Shown piece by piece: positions 6,521 to 12,422 of a DNA stretch of 12,422 nt (positions are counted from its first letter, which is position 1; every line of letters begins with the position of its first letter). The notes below the pieces were generated by a model, which ran no database searches, was not told the DNA's origin, and saw nothing but the letters and a program-made list of their open reading frames with translations. The stretch is from NCBI GenBank assembly GCA_903872785.1, contig CAIQLZ010000077.1, forward strand, positions 1 to 12,422, written 5' to 3'. The DNA comes from Candidatus Levyibacteriota bacterium (GTDB lineage Bacteria > Patescibacteriota > Microgenomatia > Levybacterales > UBA12049). A program made the translations under genes and the position numbers.

Positions 6521-6569
6521 CTCGTATTTAGCTCCGATTCTAAAACATTCGGGCCGCCTATTAAACAAT

Positions 6570-8921
6570 TTATGCGTGGAGGATTGCTTGCAGATGATGC
6601 GGAGAATCTATTTGCCTCAATTTCAATGGTCTTTTAAGGGCAATTCCGATTACCTCATCCATGTGGGAAACAAATTTGAAACTTAAATCTTTCAGAACTT
6701 CTTTTGGCAATTCTATTAAGTCTTTTTTGTTTTCCTTTGGAACAATGATTGTTTTAAGACCGGCCCTATGAGCTGCAATAACTTTTTCTTTAAGTCCTCC
6801 GATCTCCATCACTCTTCCTCTTAAAGTAATTTCCCCTGTCATTCCGACTTTTCTATTCACAGGAATTCCAGTTAAAGCTGAGATTATGGCTGAAGTTATA
6901 GCAATACCCGCAGACGGACCGTCTTTGGGGACTGCTCCTTCAGGAACATGCACATGGACATCAATCTTCTGATAGAACTTCTCTGACAGACCAAATTGAT
7001 GCGCCCTTGCCCTAATGTAGGACATTGCCGCCTGACATGATTCTTTCATTACGTCGCCCAGCTGACCTGTCAAAATAAGCTGACCTTTTCCGGGCATAAG
7101 CGCTACTTCGATAAATAAAATGTCTCCTCCTGCCTCTGTCCAGGCTAATCCCGTGGACATACCAACTTCATCTTTTTTCTCCAAAAATGTAGAACTTACT
7201 TTAATCGGACCCAAATATTTTACGACTTCTTTTTCGGTAATTTTTATTCTCTTAACCTTACCTTCTGCGATTAATTTTGCAACCTTTCTAAGTATGGCTG
7301 ATATTTCACGCTCCAGACTCCTAACTCCTGCTTCCCGAGTATAATGCTCAATAACGAAACGGACTGCGCCATCTGTAATTTCCACTTTCTTAGAAGCTAA
7401 ACCATGATTTTCAACTTGTTTTTTAATTAAGAATTCACGCGCAATCTTAAATTTTTCATCATGCGTGTATCCGGCAAAATTAATTATTTCCAGTCTATCT
7501 CTTAAGGCAGGAGGAATTGTATCCAGAACATTTGCAGTTGTTACAAACATTACGTCCGATAAATCAAAGGGAACTTCCAGATAATGATCTGAAAATTGGT
7601 AATTTTGCTCCGGATCCAAGGCCTCTAAAAGCGCAGACGATGGGTCTCCTCTAAAATCTGCGCCTACTTTGTCAATTTCGTCAAGCATGAAAACAGGATT
7701 TCTGGTGCCCGCATCTTTTATCCCCTGAATTATCCGTCCGGGAAGAGCGCCGACATAAGTTCTTCTATGTCCTCTTATTTCCGCTTCATCTCGAATTCCG
7801 CCCAAAGAAACTCTGACGAATTTTCTGCCTAGTGCTCTTGCAATAGATTTACCAATTGATGTTTTTCCAACGCCCGGAGGCCCGGCAAAACAAAGTATGG
7901 GACCTTTCATTTTTCCGGACAATTTATGAACAGCTAAATACTCTACTATTCTTTCTTTAGCTTTTTTTAACCCATAATGATCTTCATCCAAAATCTTTTC
8001 TGCTTTTTTAATGTCTACATTATTTTGAGTTTTTACTGCCCACGGAAGAGAAACTAACCATTCCAAATAATTTCTAATATACCCTGCTTCAGGATTAAAC
8101 TGAGCCATTTGAGAAAGTTTTTTGGCTTCTTTTTTGGCTTTTTCCTCAATATCCGCAGGCATTTTTGCTTTTTTAATTTTTTCCATTAGCTCTTGCGTTC
8201 CGGTCTCATCTTCGTCCCCGAGCTCTTTTTCTATGGTCTTCAGCCTTTCTCTTAAAATTGCTTCTCTTGCTCCCTTCTCAAATCTTTCCTGCGTTTTAGA
8301 AGCAATCCGTTTCTCAAGTTCTAATATCTTTAATTCTTTAGCCAGAATGTCGGTTATTTTTTCCAGTCTGGTTTTGACATCGGCAATTTCCAAAAGCTCC
8401 TGACGTTCGGAAGGTTTTACGTCTAAAACTGAAGCAATAAGATCTGCAAATTCATACGGGGAATTATCGGACATAATATTCATGAAAACCAAAAAATCAA
8501 CTGTTTTCCCAAGATTCATGGCCCGTCTGAATTCGTTCGTTAAGTGATTGCACAAAGCTTTAACCTCAGGACTATTATTTACAATATCCGGTGTCTCAAC
8601 TACTTTTGCCATCAGATATGATTTTTCCTCAACTATTGATTCTATTCTAACCCTGGAAAGTCCTCTAACTTGAGCAATTATTTCTCCTTCTGTTCGGGTC
8701 ATTCGTTCAATACGAGACAAAGTTCCGATATCATATAGGTCTGAAGGATTTGGATCATTTAGCTTGGAATTTCTCTGAAGTACGAAACAAACAACTCTTT
8801 CTCCTCCAAAGGACGATTCCAGCGCTGCAAGGCTTTTCGGCCTACCAAAGGTTAAAACTGAATCTGTGTTGGGAAAGATTACTCCGTCTCGAATTGGAAT
8901 TAAGGGAATTAATTTTTCCAT
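6570..8921 (-). CDS. lon: ATP-dependent protease La (Lon)
   Basis: A full-length 783-residue LonA protease that unfolds and degrades damaged and regulatory proteins in the cytoplasm. The N-terminal substrate-binding domain begins PLIPIRDGVIFPNT. A coiled linker with KTQERFEKGAREAILRERLKTIEKELG follows (about 207-235). The AAA+ module has Walker A GPPGVGKT (347-354), Walker B FMLDEID (411-417), sensor-1 TTAN and GVRSLERE (532-539). The protease domain has catalytic Ser670 in PKDGPSAG and Lys713 in GGLKEK, a spacing of 43 as in E. coli Lon. I chose the ATG at 8919-8921; the longer frame begins at a TTG overlapping the -10 box. No Shine-Dalgarno is present and the predicted leader is only about 7 bases. 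The methyltransferase gene lies 58 bases upstream on the same strand. Confidence 0.97.
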   Translation of the reverse strand: MEKLIPLIPIRDGVIFPNTDSVLTFGRPKSLAALESSFGGERVVCFVLQRNSKLNDPNPSDLYDIGTLSRIERMTRTEGEIIAQVRGLSRVRIESIVEEKSYLMAKVVETPDIVNNSPEVKALCNHLTNEFRRAMNLGKTVDFLVFMNIMSDNSPYEFADLIASVLDVKPSERQELLEIADVKTRLEKITDILAKELKILELEKRIASKTQERFEKGAREAILRERLKTIEKELGDEDETGTQELMEKIKKAKMPADIEEKAKKEAKKLSQMAQFNPEAGYIRNYLEWLVSLPWAVKTQNNVDIKKAEKILDEDHYGLKKAKERIVEYLAVHKLSGKMKGPILCFAGPPGVGKTSIGKSIARALGRKFVRVSLGGIRDEAEIRGHRRTYVGALPGRIIQGIKDAGTRNPVFMLDEIDKVGADFRGDPSSALLEALDPEQNYQFSDHYLEVPFDLSDVMFVTTANVLDTIPPALRDRLEIINFAGYTHDEKFKIAREFLIKKQVENHGLASKKVEITDGAVRFVIEHYTREAGVRSLEREISAILRKVAKLIAEGKVKRIKITEKEVVKYLGPIKVSSTFLEKKDEVGMSTGLAWTEAGGDILFIEVALMPGKGQLILTGQLGDVMKESCQAAMSYIRARAHQFGLSEKFYQKIDVHVHVPEGAVPKDGPSAGIAITSAIISALTGIPVNRKVGMTGEITLRGRVMEIGGLKEKVIAAHRAGLKTIIVPKENKKDLIELPKEVLKDLSFKFVSHMDEVIGIALKRPLKLRQIDSPHHLQAILHA

Positions 8922-8934
8922 ATTAACATTTAGC

Positions 8935-8963
8935 AATCTATCATATCATCTGCTAATTGTCAA
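8935..8963 (-). promoter_or_regulatory. Promoter of lon
   Basis: On the minus strand a consensus TTGACA (8958-8963) is followed after 17 bases by TAGATT (8935-8940). Transcription should start near 8928, a few bases before the ATG. I saw no CIRCE-like or other heat-shock operator. The promoter lies in the short gap after the methyltransferase stop, so lon need not depend on that gene's transcript. Confidence 0.7.
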
Positions 8964-8979
8964 TAACCTATAAGAGATT

Positions 8980-9699
8980 TTAAGGTTTAACGCCCCAAAC
9001 AGTATATTGCGGTCTTTTTTCTACCTTGCCATCTCCAATGCCGGCTGATTCAGTAGAATGTTTCCTTATCGCAATTGAAATAAATCCTGCCCCTGAAAGC
9101 AAATTCCTAAGCTCTTTCCCTGCAAAATGCTTTACGATTAAAAGCTTTTTTTTGCCTACCAAAATAATTTTACTTCCCCATTCTCCTGTTTTTTCAAAAT
9201 CTGCTTTATATTTTTCTCTCCGTTCGGAATCATTCAAATTTATTCCATATTCCGCTACGGCTACTGTTCCGCCGGATTTTAATACACGAAAAGCCTCTTT
9301 AAGCAAATCTTTTCTTACTCCTACTTCAACTCCTCCGATAACTCCGGCCATAACAACAGCATCAAAACTATTTTCCGAACACTCTAATTGAGTACCATCC
9401 ATAACTTTAAATTTAACTTTTTCACTAGTCTTTATTTTCTCGGCATGCCTTATTTCAGTGCGATTAATATCTACGCCAACGACCTCAACATTTTTTTCTC
9501 TGGCTAAAAAATTAGCTACTCTTCCGAATGCACACCCAACATCAAGAACCTTATCATTGGGACGTAAAAGATTAAGATAGTTGTCTGCCAATCTTAATGT
9601 AGCAGGAGTTTCATGGGCCTCAAATTTAAGCCACATAGCTTCCCGAGGAGTATAAAACTTTAAATCATGTGGTATTTCTTTAGCTATTTCTTTATTCAT
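8980..9699 (-). CDS. Class I SAM-dependent methyltransferase
   Basis: A 239-residue Rossmann-fold methyltransferase of the Methyltransf_11/UbiE-like type. Motif I is VLDVGCAFGR (51-60), which binds the methionine part of SAM. The acidic end of strand 2 is in VVGVDIN (73-79) and should bind the ribose. FDAVVMAG (112-119) is motif II, and FRVLKSGGTVAVAEY (137-151) is the typical post-motif helix and strand. An insert rich in charge (about 155-180) precedes the C-terminal strands. Substrate cannot be told from sequence. I chose the ATG at 9697-9699: the longer frame begins at a TTG within the promoter, and the -10 box ends 8 bases before this ATG, so the mRNA is nearly leaderless. lon follows with its own promoter. 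Confidence 0.85.
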   Translation of the reverse strand: MNKEIAKEIPHDLKFYTPREAMWLKFEAHETPATLRLADNYLNLLRPNDKVLDVGCAFGRVANFLAREKNVEVVGVDINRTEIRHAEKIKTSEKVKFKVMDGTQLECSENSFDAVVMAGVIGGVEVGVRKDLLKEAFRVLKSGGTVAVAEYGINLNDSERREKYKADFEKTGEWGSKIILVGKKKLLIVKHFAGKELRNLLSGAGFISIAIRKHSTESAGIGDGKVEKRPQYTVWGVKP

Positions 9700-9707
9700 A
9701 GCCGCAT

Positions 9708-9736
9708 AGTATAACAAAAAATAGCTCAAATAGCAA
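9708..9736 (-). promoter_or_regulatory. Promoter of the methyltransferase gene
   Basis: TATACT (9708-9713, minus strand) is preceded after 17 bases by TTGCTA (9731-9736). The -10 box ends 8 bases before the ATG at 9699, which implies a leader of one or two bases at most. Confidence 0.6.
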
Positions 9737-9773
9737 ACTATAGGTCAATGCAAACCCTTGATTAATTCTTGAG

Positions 9774-9802
9774 CTTGACAATTGTCAAGTTAAGTCTAAA
9801 AT
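9774..9802 (+). promoter_or_regulatory. Promoter with palindromic -35 region, CorA-type gene
   Basis: The consensus -35 TTGACA (9775-9780) is part of a perfect 16-bp palindrome CTTGACAATTGTCAAG (9774-9789). TAAAAT (9797-9802) follows at a 16-base spacing, so the transcript would have a leader of about 10 bases. The palindrome is a candidate operator; no linked regulator gene is visible. Confidence 0.6.
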
Positions 9803-9819
9803 TTAATGTATAGGCCATT

Positions 9820-10797
9820 ATGAATATCCAGACAGTTAATTTTCAAGGCTTATTTTTTCTAAACGTAGCCGGACCGACAGATTTTGAAATGAGGTTTCTC
9901 AGGAATAATTATGACTTCAGTCTTCTAAACCTTGAAGACTACCTCTACAAAAAACAGATCCCAAAAATAGAAAATCACGCAAAATATGATCTTTTAGTCT
10001 TGCGTTTTCCGCTTCTTAGCGAAAAGATGCCCGAAAATTCGCACCAATACGGCACACGCTTTTCAATTATCCTTACGCAGTCTAATAAGAAGAGGTTAAC
10101 AAGCTGTTATGTTAATTTTTTTATTTCAAAAGAATCTGTTGTTGTTATTCATGACGGACTTCTTCCTCAAATTGATCATATATTTACTTTGTGCCAAAAA
10201 AATCTTCACAACCGCACTGAATATATGGGAAAGGGATCTGCATTTCTTGCTTATAAAATCATCGACGCATTAGTTGATGGTTGTTTTCCTATAATTAATG
10301 AAATTACAGCCACGATAGACCAAATAGACAAAGACCTGGCAGATGATAAGCAATCTCAAAAAACACTGGAAGATATTTCAACAACCAGAAGAAATTTGGT
10401 TATATTTCACACGATGATTAAGCCCAGCATTCCATTGCTTAGAGAGCTCGAGGAGGGAAAACATAAAGAGCTTAACGGACTAATGCAGCCCTTCTGGAGT
10501 AATGCCTTAGATCATTTAGAAAAAATTTGGGATAGGGTTGAAGACAACCAAGAACTTATCGAAGGAATATCTCTTAGCAATGAGTCTCTTTTATCTTCCC
10601 GGAATAACGAAATTGTTAAATTTTTAACAATTATTACATCCATTGCCTTTCCATTCGTAATAATTAATAATCTTTATTCCATGAACATAACGCTGCCCTT
10701 TGCGAAAAATCCAAACATCGTATGGATTTTATTCGGAATCGTTTTTATATCTGCTACTATTATTATGGCTTACTTTAAGCACAGAAAATGGCTTTAG
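9820..10797 (+). CDS. CorA-family divalent cation transporter with SMN in place of the GMN motif
   Basis: A 325-residue protein with the CorA layout: an N-terminal cytoplasmic alpha/beta domain (1-140), long helices that form the funnel (about 140-260, charged and rich in Glu/Asp/Lys), and two membrane helices at the C-terminus (about 267-285 and 300-317). It ends in the basic tail KHRKWL typical of the family. CorA channels are homopentamers that admit Mg2+ (or Ni2+/Co2+). The loop after the first membrane helix reads NNLYSMNI (283-290), so the near-invariant YGMN filter signature is YSMN here; the Ser codon is TCC, not a single step from a Gly codon. Ion preference is therefore uncertain. 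The stop overlaps the stop of the convergent nuclease gene by 3 bases. Confidence 0.85.
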   Translation: MNIQTVNFQGLFFLNVAGPTDFEMRFLRNNYDFSLLNLEDYLYKKQIPKIENHAKYDLLVLRFPLLSEKMPENSHQYGTRFSIILTQSNKKRLTSCYVNFFISKESVVVIHDGLLPQIDHIFTLCQKNLHNRTEYMGKGSAFLAYKIIDALVDGCFPIINEITATIDQIDKDLADDKQSQKTLEDISTTRRNLVIFHTMIKPSIPLLRELEEGKHKELNGLMQPFWSNALDHLEKIWDRVEDNQELIEGISLSNESLLSSRNNEIVKFLTIITSIAFPFVIINNLYSMNITLPFAKNPNIVWILFGIVFISATIIMAYFKHRKWL

Positions 10798-11357
10798 GAG
10801 CTACAAACATTATCCGCCCAAAGACCTTTTTTGTTTTTCCTTGCCTGTTCTTGCGCATTCTTAAAGTCCTCCATATATTTATATGGATTGTTCTGATAAG
10901 TGTATTCATGCGCATAGCCCTCACTTATCATTAGCTTATTGAAATTTAAGCCATCAAGAAAAACGTAACGCAAAAGTCTTCCATATTTATCCCTTTCCCC
11001 TTGTGTCGAATCAAATTCAAGAACAACTACTTTCCCTGTTAAAATTTGTTTTGCCTTATCTGAAGCTGCTTTTCCAAAACATTGAATAGGTTTTCTTGGA
11101 TCAACCGTTTCCGGGGCATCAATTCCGATCAGTCTTACTGTATCTTCTTTGTTATCTATTAAAACCTTAATCGTATCCCCATCCGCAACTCTTGTTACCT
11201 TTGCCAAAGTCTCGTTTGCCTGAATTTGGGACAGTAATGGGGTATGTATTAAAGCAATACTGAGCTTGTTTGTCTTCCGGTTCCCGACAAAAAATCCTCC
11301 AAAAATAAATAAAGCAACAAAAAGAAAGATGTAAAAATACCAAAATTTCTTACTCAC
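10794..11357 (-). CDS. Membrane-anchored thermonuclease (staphylococcal nuclease family)
   Basis: A 187-residue protein with an N-terminal membrane anchor or uncleaved signal (KKFWYFYIFLFVALFIFGGFFVG, shown here as residues 3-25) and an extracytoplasmic SNase domain (about 50-183). Active-site counterparts are visible: Ca2+ ligands in VADGDTIKV (Asp59/Asp61) and Asp80, Arg75 and Glu83 in RLIGIDAPET, and Arg127 in DKYGRLLRYV. Cys93 and Cys185 could form a disulfide. It should hydrolyse DNA and RNA outside the membrane, perhaps for nucleotide scavenging, which fits a host-dependent cell (inference). It starts at GTG (11355-11357), exactly 6 bases after the -10 box, so it is leaderless. The TAA stop overlaps the stop of the CorA-type gene on the other strand. 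Confidence 0.92.
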   Translation of the reverse strand: MSKKFWYFYIFLFVALFIFGGFFVGNRKTNKLSIALIHTPLLSQIQANETLAKVTRVADGDTIKVLIDNKEDTVRLIGIDAPETVDPRKPIQCFGKAASDKAKQILTGKVVVLEFDSTQGERDKYGRLLRYVFLDGLNFNKLMISEGYAHEYTYQNNPYKYMEDFKNAQEQARKNKKGLWADNVCSS

Positions 11358-11363
11358 TGCCCT

Positions 11364-11392
11364 TTTGTATCACAAAAAACTTTTCCGGGCAA
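11364..11392 (-). promoter_or_regulatory. Promoter of the thermonuclease gene (leaderless)
   Basis: TTGCCC (11387-11392, minus strand) and TACAAA (11364-11369) are separated by 17 bases. Six bases lie between the -10 box and the GTG start. The -35 box is one base away from the -35 box of the divergent tRNA-Gln promoter. Confidence 0.55.
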
Positions 11393-11393
11393 G

Positions 11394-11423
11394 TTGGTAT
11401 TCAAATGCTATATCTGATAAAAT
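11394..11423 (+). promoter_or_regulatory. Promoter of tRNA-Gln
   Basis: TTGGTA (11394-11399) and TAAAAT (11418-11423) are separated by 18 bases. Transcription should start near 11430, leaving about 4 bases of 5' leader before the tRNA. Confidence 0.55.
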
Positions 11424-11433
11424 TCAATTGCAT

Positions 11434-11507
11434 TGCCGAGTCGTCTAACGGTAGGACACGATCCTCTGGAGGTCGCTATTGGGGTTCAAATCCCTGCTCG
11501 GCAGCCA
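11434..11507 (+). tRNA. trnQ: tRNA-Gln (anticodon CTG), CCA encoded
   Basis: A full cloverleaf is visible. The acceptor TGCCGAG pairs with CTCGGCA, including the U1-A72 pair typical of tRNA-Gln. The D arm is GTCTAACGGTAGGAC. The anticodon stem CGATC/GGTCG encloses loop CTCTGGA, giving anticodon CTG, which reads CAG. The T arm is TGGGG-TTCAAAT-CCCTG with two wobble pairs. Discriminator G (11504) is followed by encoded CCA (11505-11507). Confidence 0.95.
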
Positions 11508-11524
11508 GTTTAAATAGATATCTG

Positions 11525-11530
11525 TATAAT
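11525..11530 (+). promoter_or_regulatory. -10 box of the DUF998-like gene
   Basis: A consensus TATAAT ends 6 bases before the ATG at 11537, the same geometry as the other leaderless genes here. At a 17-base spacing the -35 position would fall on the 3' end of tRNA-Gln and is not consensus, so read-through from the tRNA promoter may contribute. Confidence 0.6.
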
Positions 11531-11536
11531 TTAGTT

Positions 11537-12199
11537 ATGGTTAAAAGCTATCCCGACCTTGTAGCTAGATTTTTACTTCTGTGTGGTATATTAGCATCTC
11601 TAATTTATATAGGTTCCGATATAATAGCTGCCGTGAGTTGGCAGGGTTACAATTATGCTGCTCAGTCGGTAAGCGAGCTAAGAGCCATTGGTTCACCCAC
11701 TAGGGATTTTTTAATACCTATCCTTTCCGTATACTCAGTTCTTGAGATATTATTCGGTATTGCTGTCTGGAAAAATTCTGCTAAAAAACGCGCTCTTAGG
11801 ATAACGTCTGTATTTTTAATCACGCTTGGCATATTGGATTCAATGGGACCGTTTTTCGCGCTTAATATAAATGAGGCTTTCGGATCCATAACTAATAATA
11901 TTCATGTTATTGTAACCGCAGTAACTGTGTTATTAATTTTCTTAATTATTGGATTTGGAGCCACCGCATCTAAAAAATGGTTCAGGTTTTATTCGATCGG
12001 GACAATCCTAACTCTCTTTGCAGCCGGAATGACCTCTTTTGTAAATGTTCAAAAGTTTGCTACACATCAGCAAGCATCATATGCAGGCGTTATTGAACGA
12101 ATTAATATTTATGGCTATATGATTTGGGTTATAGTATTAGCAATTGTCCTTTTACGATCCCATAGAAGTAATGAAAAAAACAAGAATGTGAATATTTAA
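11537..12199 (+). CDS. DUF998-like multi-pass membrane protein
   Basis: A 220-residue hydrophobic protein with about six membrane helices (near 10-30, 58-78, 88-108, 121-142, 152-168 and 190-207) and a charged C-terminal tail (RSHRSNEKNKN). The first outer loop reads WQGYNYAAQSVSELRAIGSPTRDF (starting at residue 35), which matches the Q-x-SEL-x-AIG/GAPTR pattern of the DUF998 family. No biochemical role is established for that family. I chose the ATG at 11537. The open frame extends back to 11405, but those 44 codons read straight through tRNA-Gln and are spurious. The gene lies 29 bases after the tRNA and has a TATAAT 6 bases before the start codon, with no Shine-Dalgarno. Confidence 0.8.
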   Translation: MVKSYPDLVARFLLLCGILASLIYIGSDIIAAVSWQGYNYAAQSVSELRAIGSPTRDFLIPILSVYSVLEILFGIAVWKNSAKKRALRITSVFLITLGILDSMGPFFALNINEAFGSITNNIHVIVTAVTVLLIFLIIGFGATASKKWFRFYSIGTILTLFAAGMTSFVNVQKFATHQQASYAGVIERINIYGYMIWVIVLAIVLLRSHRSNEKNKNVNI

Positions 12200-12220
12200 G
12201 TCCAAATTTACAAAAAGATG

Positions 12221-12422
12221 TAGGGAAGACCACGCAGTAGTTATGGGTCTAAACGGGTCTAGACCGTGATGCTCAGCCCGAGCTGTTAAAGCGAGGTGCC
12301 TGAAAGTTATTGAAGGCATTTTGCCGACATCCCAAAGCGTTAGCGAAGGGAAAGAAATAAGATGTCCTATCTACGATTTCCTTAGAAGGCCGCCCTTTGT
12401 CAGATTGTTGACTGTAATTACC
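12221..12422. other. G+C-richer stretch with nested hairpins, unassigned
   Basis: By hand count 95 of 202 bases are G or C (47%), well above the surrounding sequence. Short stems follow one another: GGTCTA (12246-12251) with TAGACC (12260-12265); GCTC-AGCCC-GAGC (12271-12283); GGCA-TTT-TGCC (12315-12325); and GACATC (12326-12331) with GATGTC (12361-12366). A direct repeat GGGTCTA occurs at 12245 and 12255. The minus strand has a frame open from the window edge to a TGA, about 49 codons, and the plus strand has one open for its last 50 or so codons; neither resembles a family I know. I could not match it to RNase P RNA, tmRNA, SRP RNA, 6S RNA, rRNA or a known riboswitch. It may be an unknown structured RNA or the edge of a mobile element that continues past the window. 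Confidence 0.4.

Noticed and set aside
8122..9391. Plus-strand open frames opposite lon and the methyltransferase
   Set aside because: They are Ser/Phe-rich antisense shadows of well-supported genes, without promoters or recognisable domains.
11405..11536. 44-codon N-terminal extension of the DUF998-like gene
   Set aside because: It reads through tRNA-Gln and its promoter, and a TATAAT lies 6 bases before the internal ATG at 11537.
12221..12422. RNase P RNA, tmRNA, SRP RNA, rRNA fragment or group II intron end
   Set aside because: None of the signature sequences of these RNAs (for example the RNase P P4 strands, the tmRNA T-arm or intron domain V) is present on either strand.
12276..12422. 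Minus-strand open frame of about 49 codons running in from the window edge
   Set aside because: It does not resemble any family I know, sits in a hairpin-rich region, and cannot be tested without the sequence beyond the edge.
1..12422. CRISPR array, insertion sequence or prophage genes
   Set aside because: No regularly spaced repeats, transposase motifs or phage structural genes were seen in any frame.

Overview
The window looks like chromosomal sequence from a small-genome, AT-rich bacterium, most likely a Patescibacteria (CPR) member and perhaps of the Microgenomates type. This is inferred from the protein flavour: a GT2/GT-C glycosyltransferase pair, a large LysM and fibronectin-like surface protein, a membrane-anchored thermonuclease and a HAD protein with a DWSG motif. 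It also fits the low G+C (about one third by eye) and the very short promoter-to-start distances. TGA is an ordinary stop: no intact gene contains an in-frame TGA. No rRNA, CRISPR array or intact mobile element is visible.

Layout. 1-1426 (minus strand): a polyprenyl-phosphate sugar transferase (GT2) runs with translational overlap into a membrane GT-C glycosyltransferase cut by the window edge. 1433-1544: tRNA-Glu(CTC), transcribed divergently from the GT pair. 1545-1805: a spacer with a repeat-like element and then a strong promoter whose -10 box lies in a palindrome. 1806-2783: a winged-helix protein fused to a ComF-like phosphoribosyltransferase, probably autoregulatory. 2784-3252: a decayed YafQ/RelE-type toxin. 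3253-5352 (minus): a secreted, membrane-anchored 699-residue surface protein. 5353-5731: a 379-base divergent spacer with inverted repeats and a second copy of the spacer element. 5732-6406: an atypical HAD hydrolase. 6570-9699 (minus): Lon protease and, upstream of it, a class I methyltransferase, each with its own promoter. 9820-10797: a CorA-type transporter with an altered GMN signature, meeting tail-to-tail with a membrane-anchored thermonuclease (10794-11357, minus). 11434-11507: tRNA-Gln(CTG). 11537-12199: a DUF998-like membrane protein. 12200-12422: a G+C-richer stretch with nested hairpins that I cannot identify.

How the genes fit together. The two glycosyltransferases form a plausible lipid-linked sugar pathway: the GT2 enzyme charges polyprenyl phosphate and the GT-C enzyme uses it outside the membrane. 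The surface protein, with its Ser/Thr/Pro linker, is a conceivable acceptor, but this is only inference. The other genes are housekeeping or single-function units.

The strongest cross-cutting signal is promoter architecture. Several protein genes have a -10 box ending only 6-8 bases before the start codon, usually with a -35 box at a 17-base spacing. This implies leaderless mRNAs and shows that longer ORF starts at several genes actually run into promoter DNA. Genes inside an operon, or with longer leaders, have Shine-Dalgarno sequences instead. Other points of interest are the palindrome-controlled winged-helix/phosphoribosyltransferase, the SMN variant of CorA, recurring spacer elements, and the unassigned structured end region.
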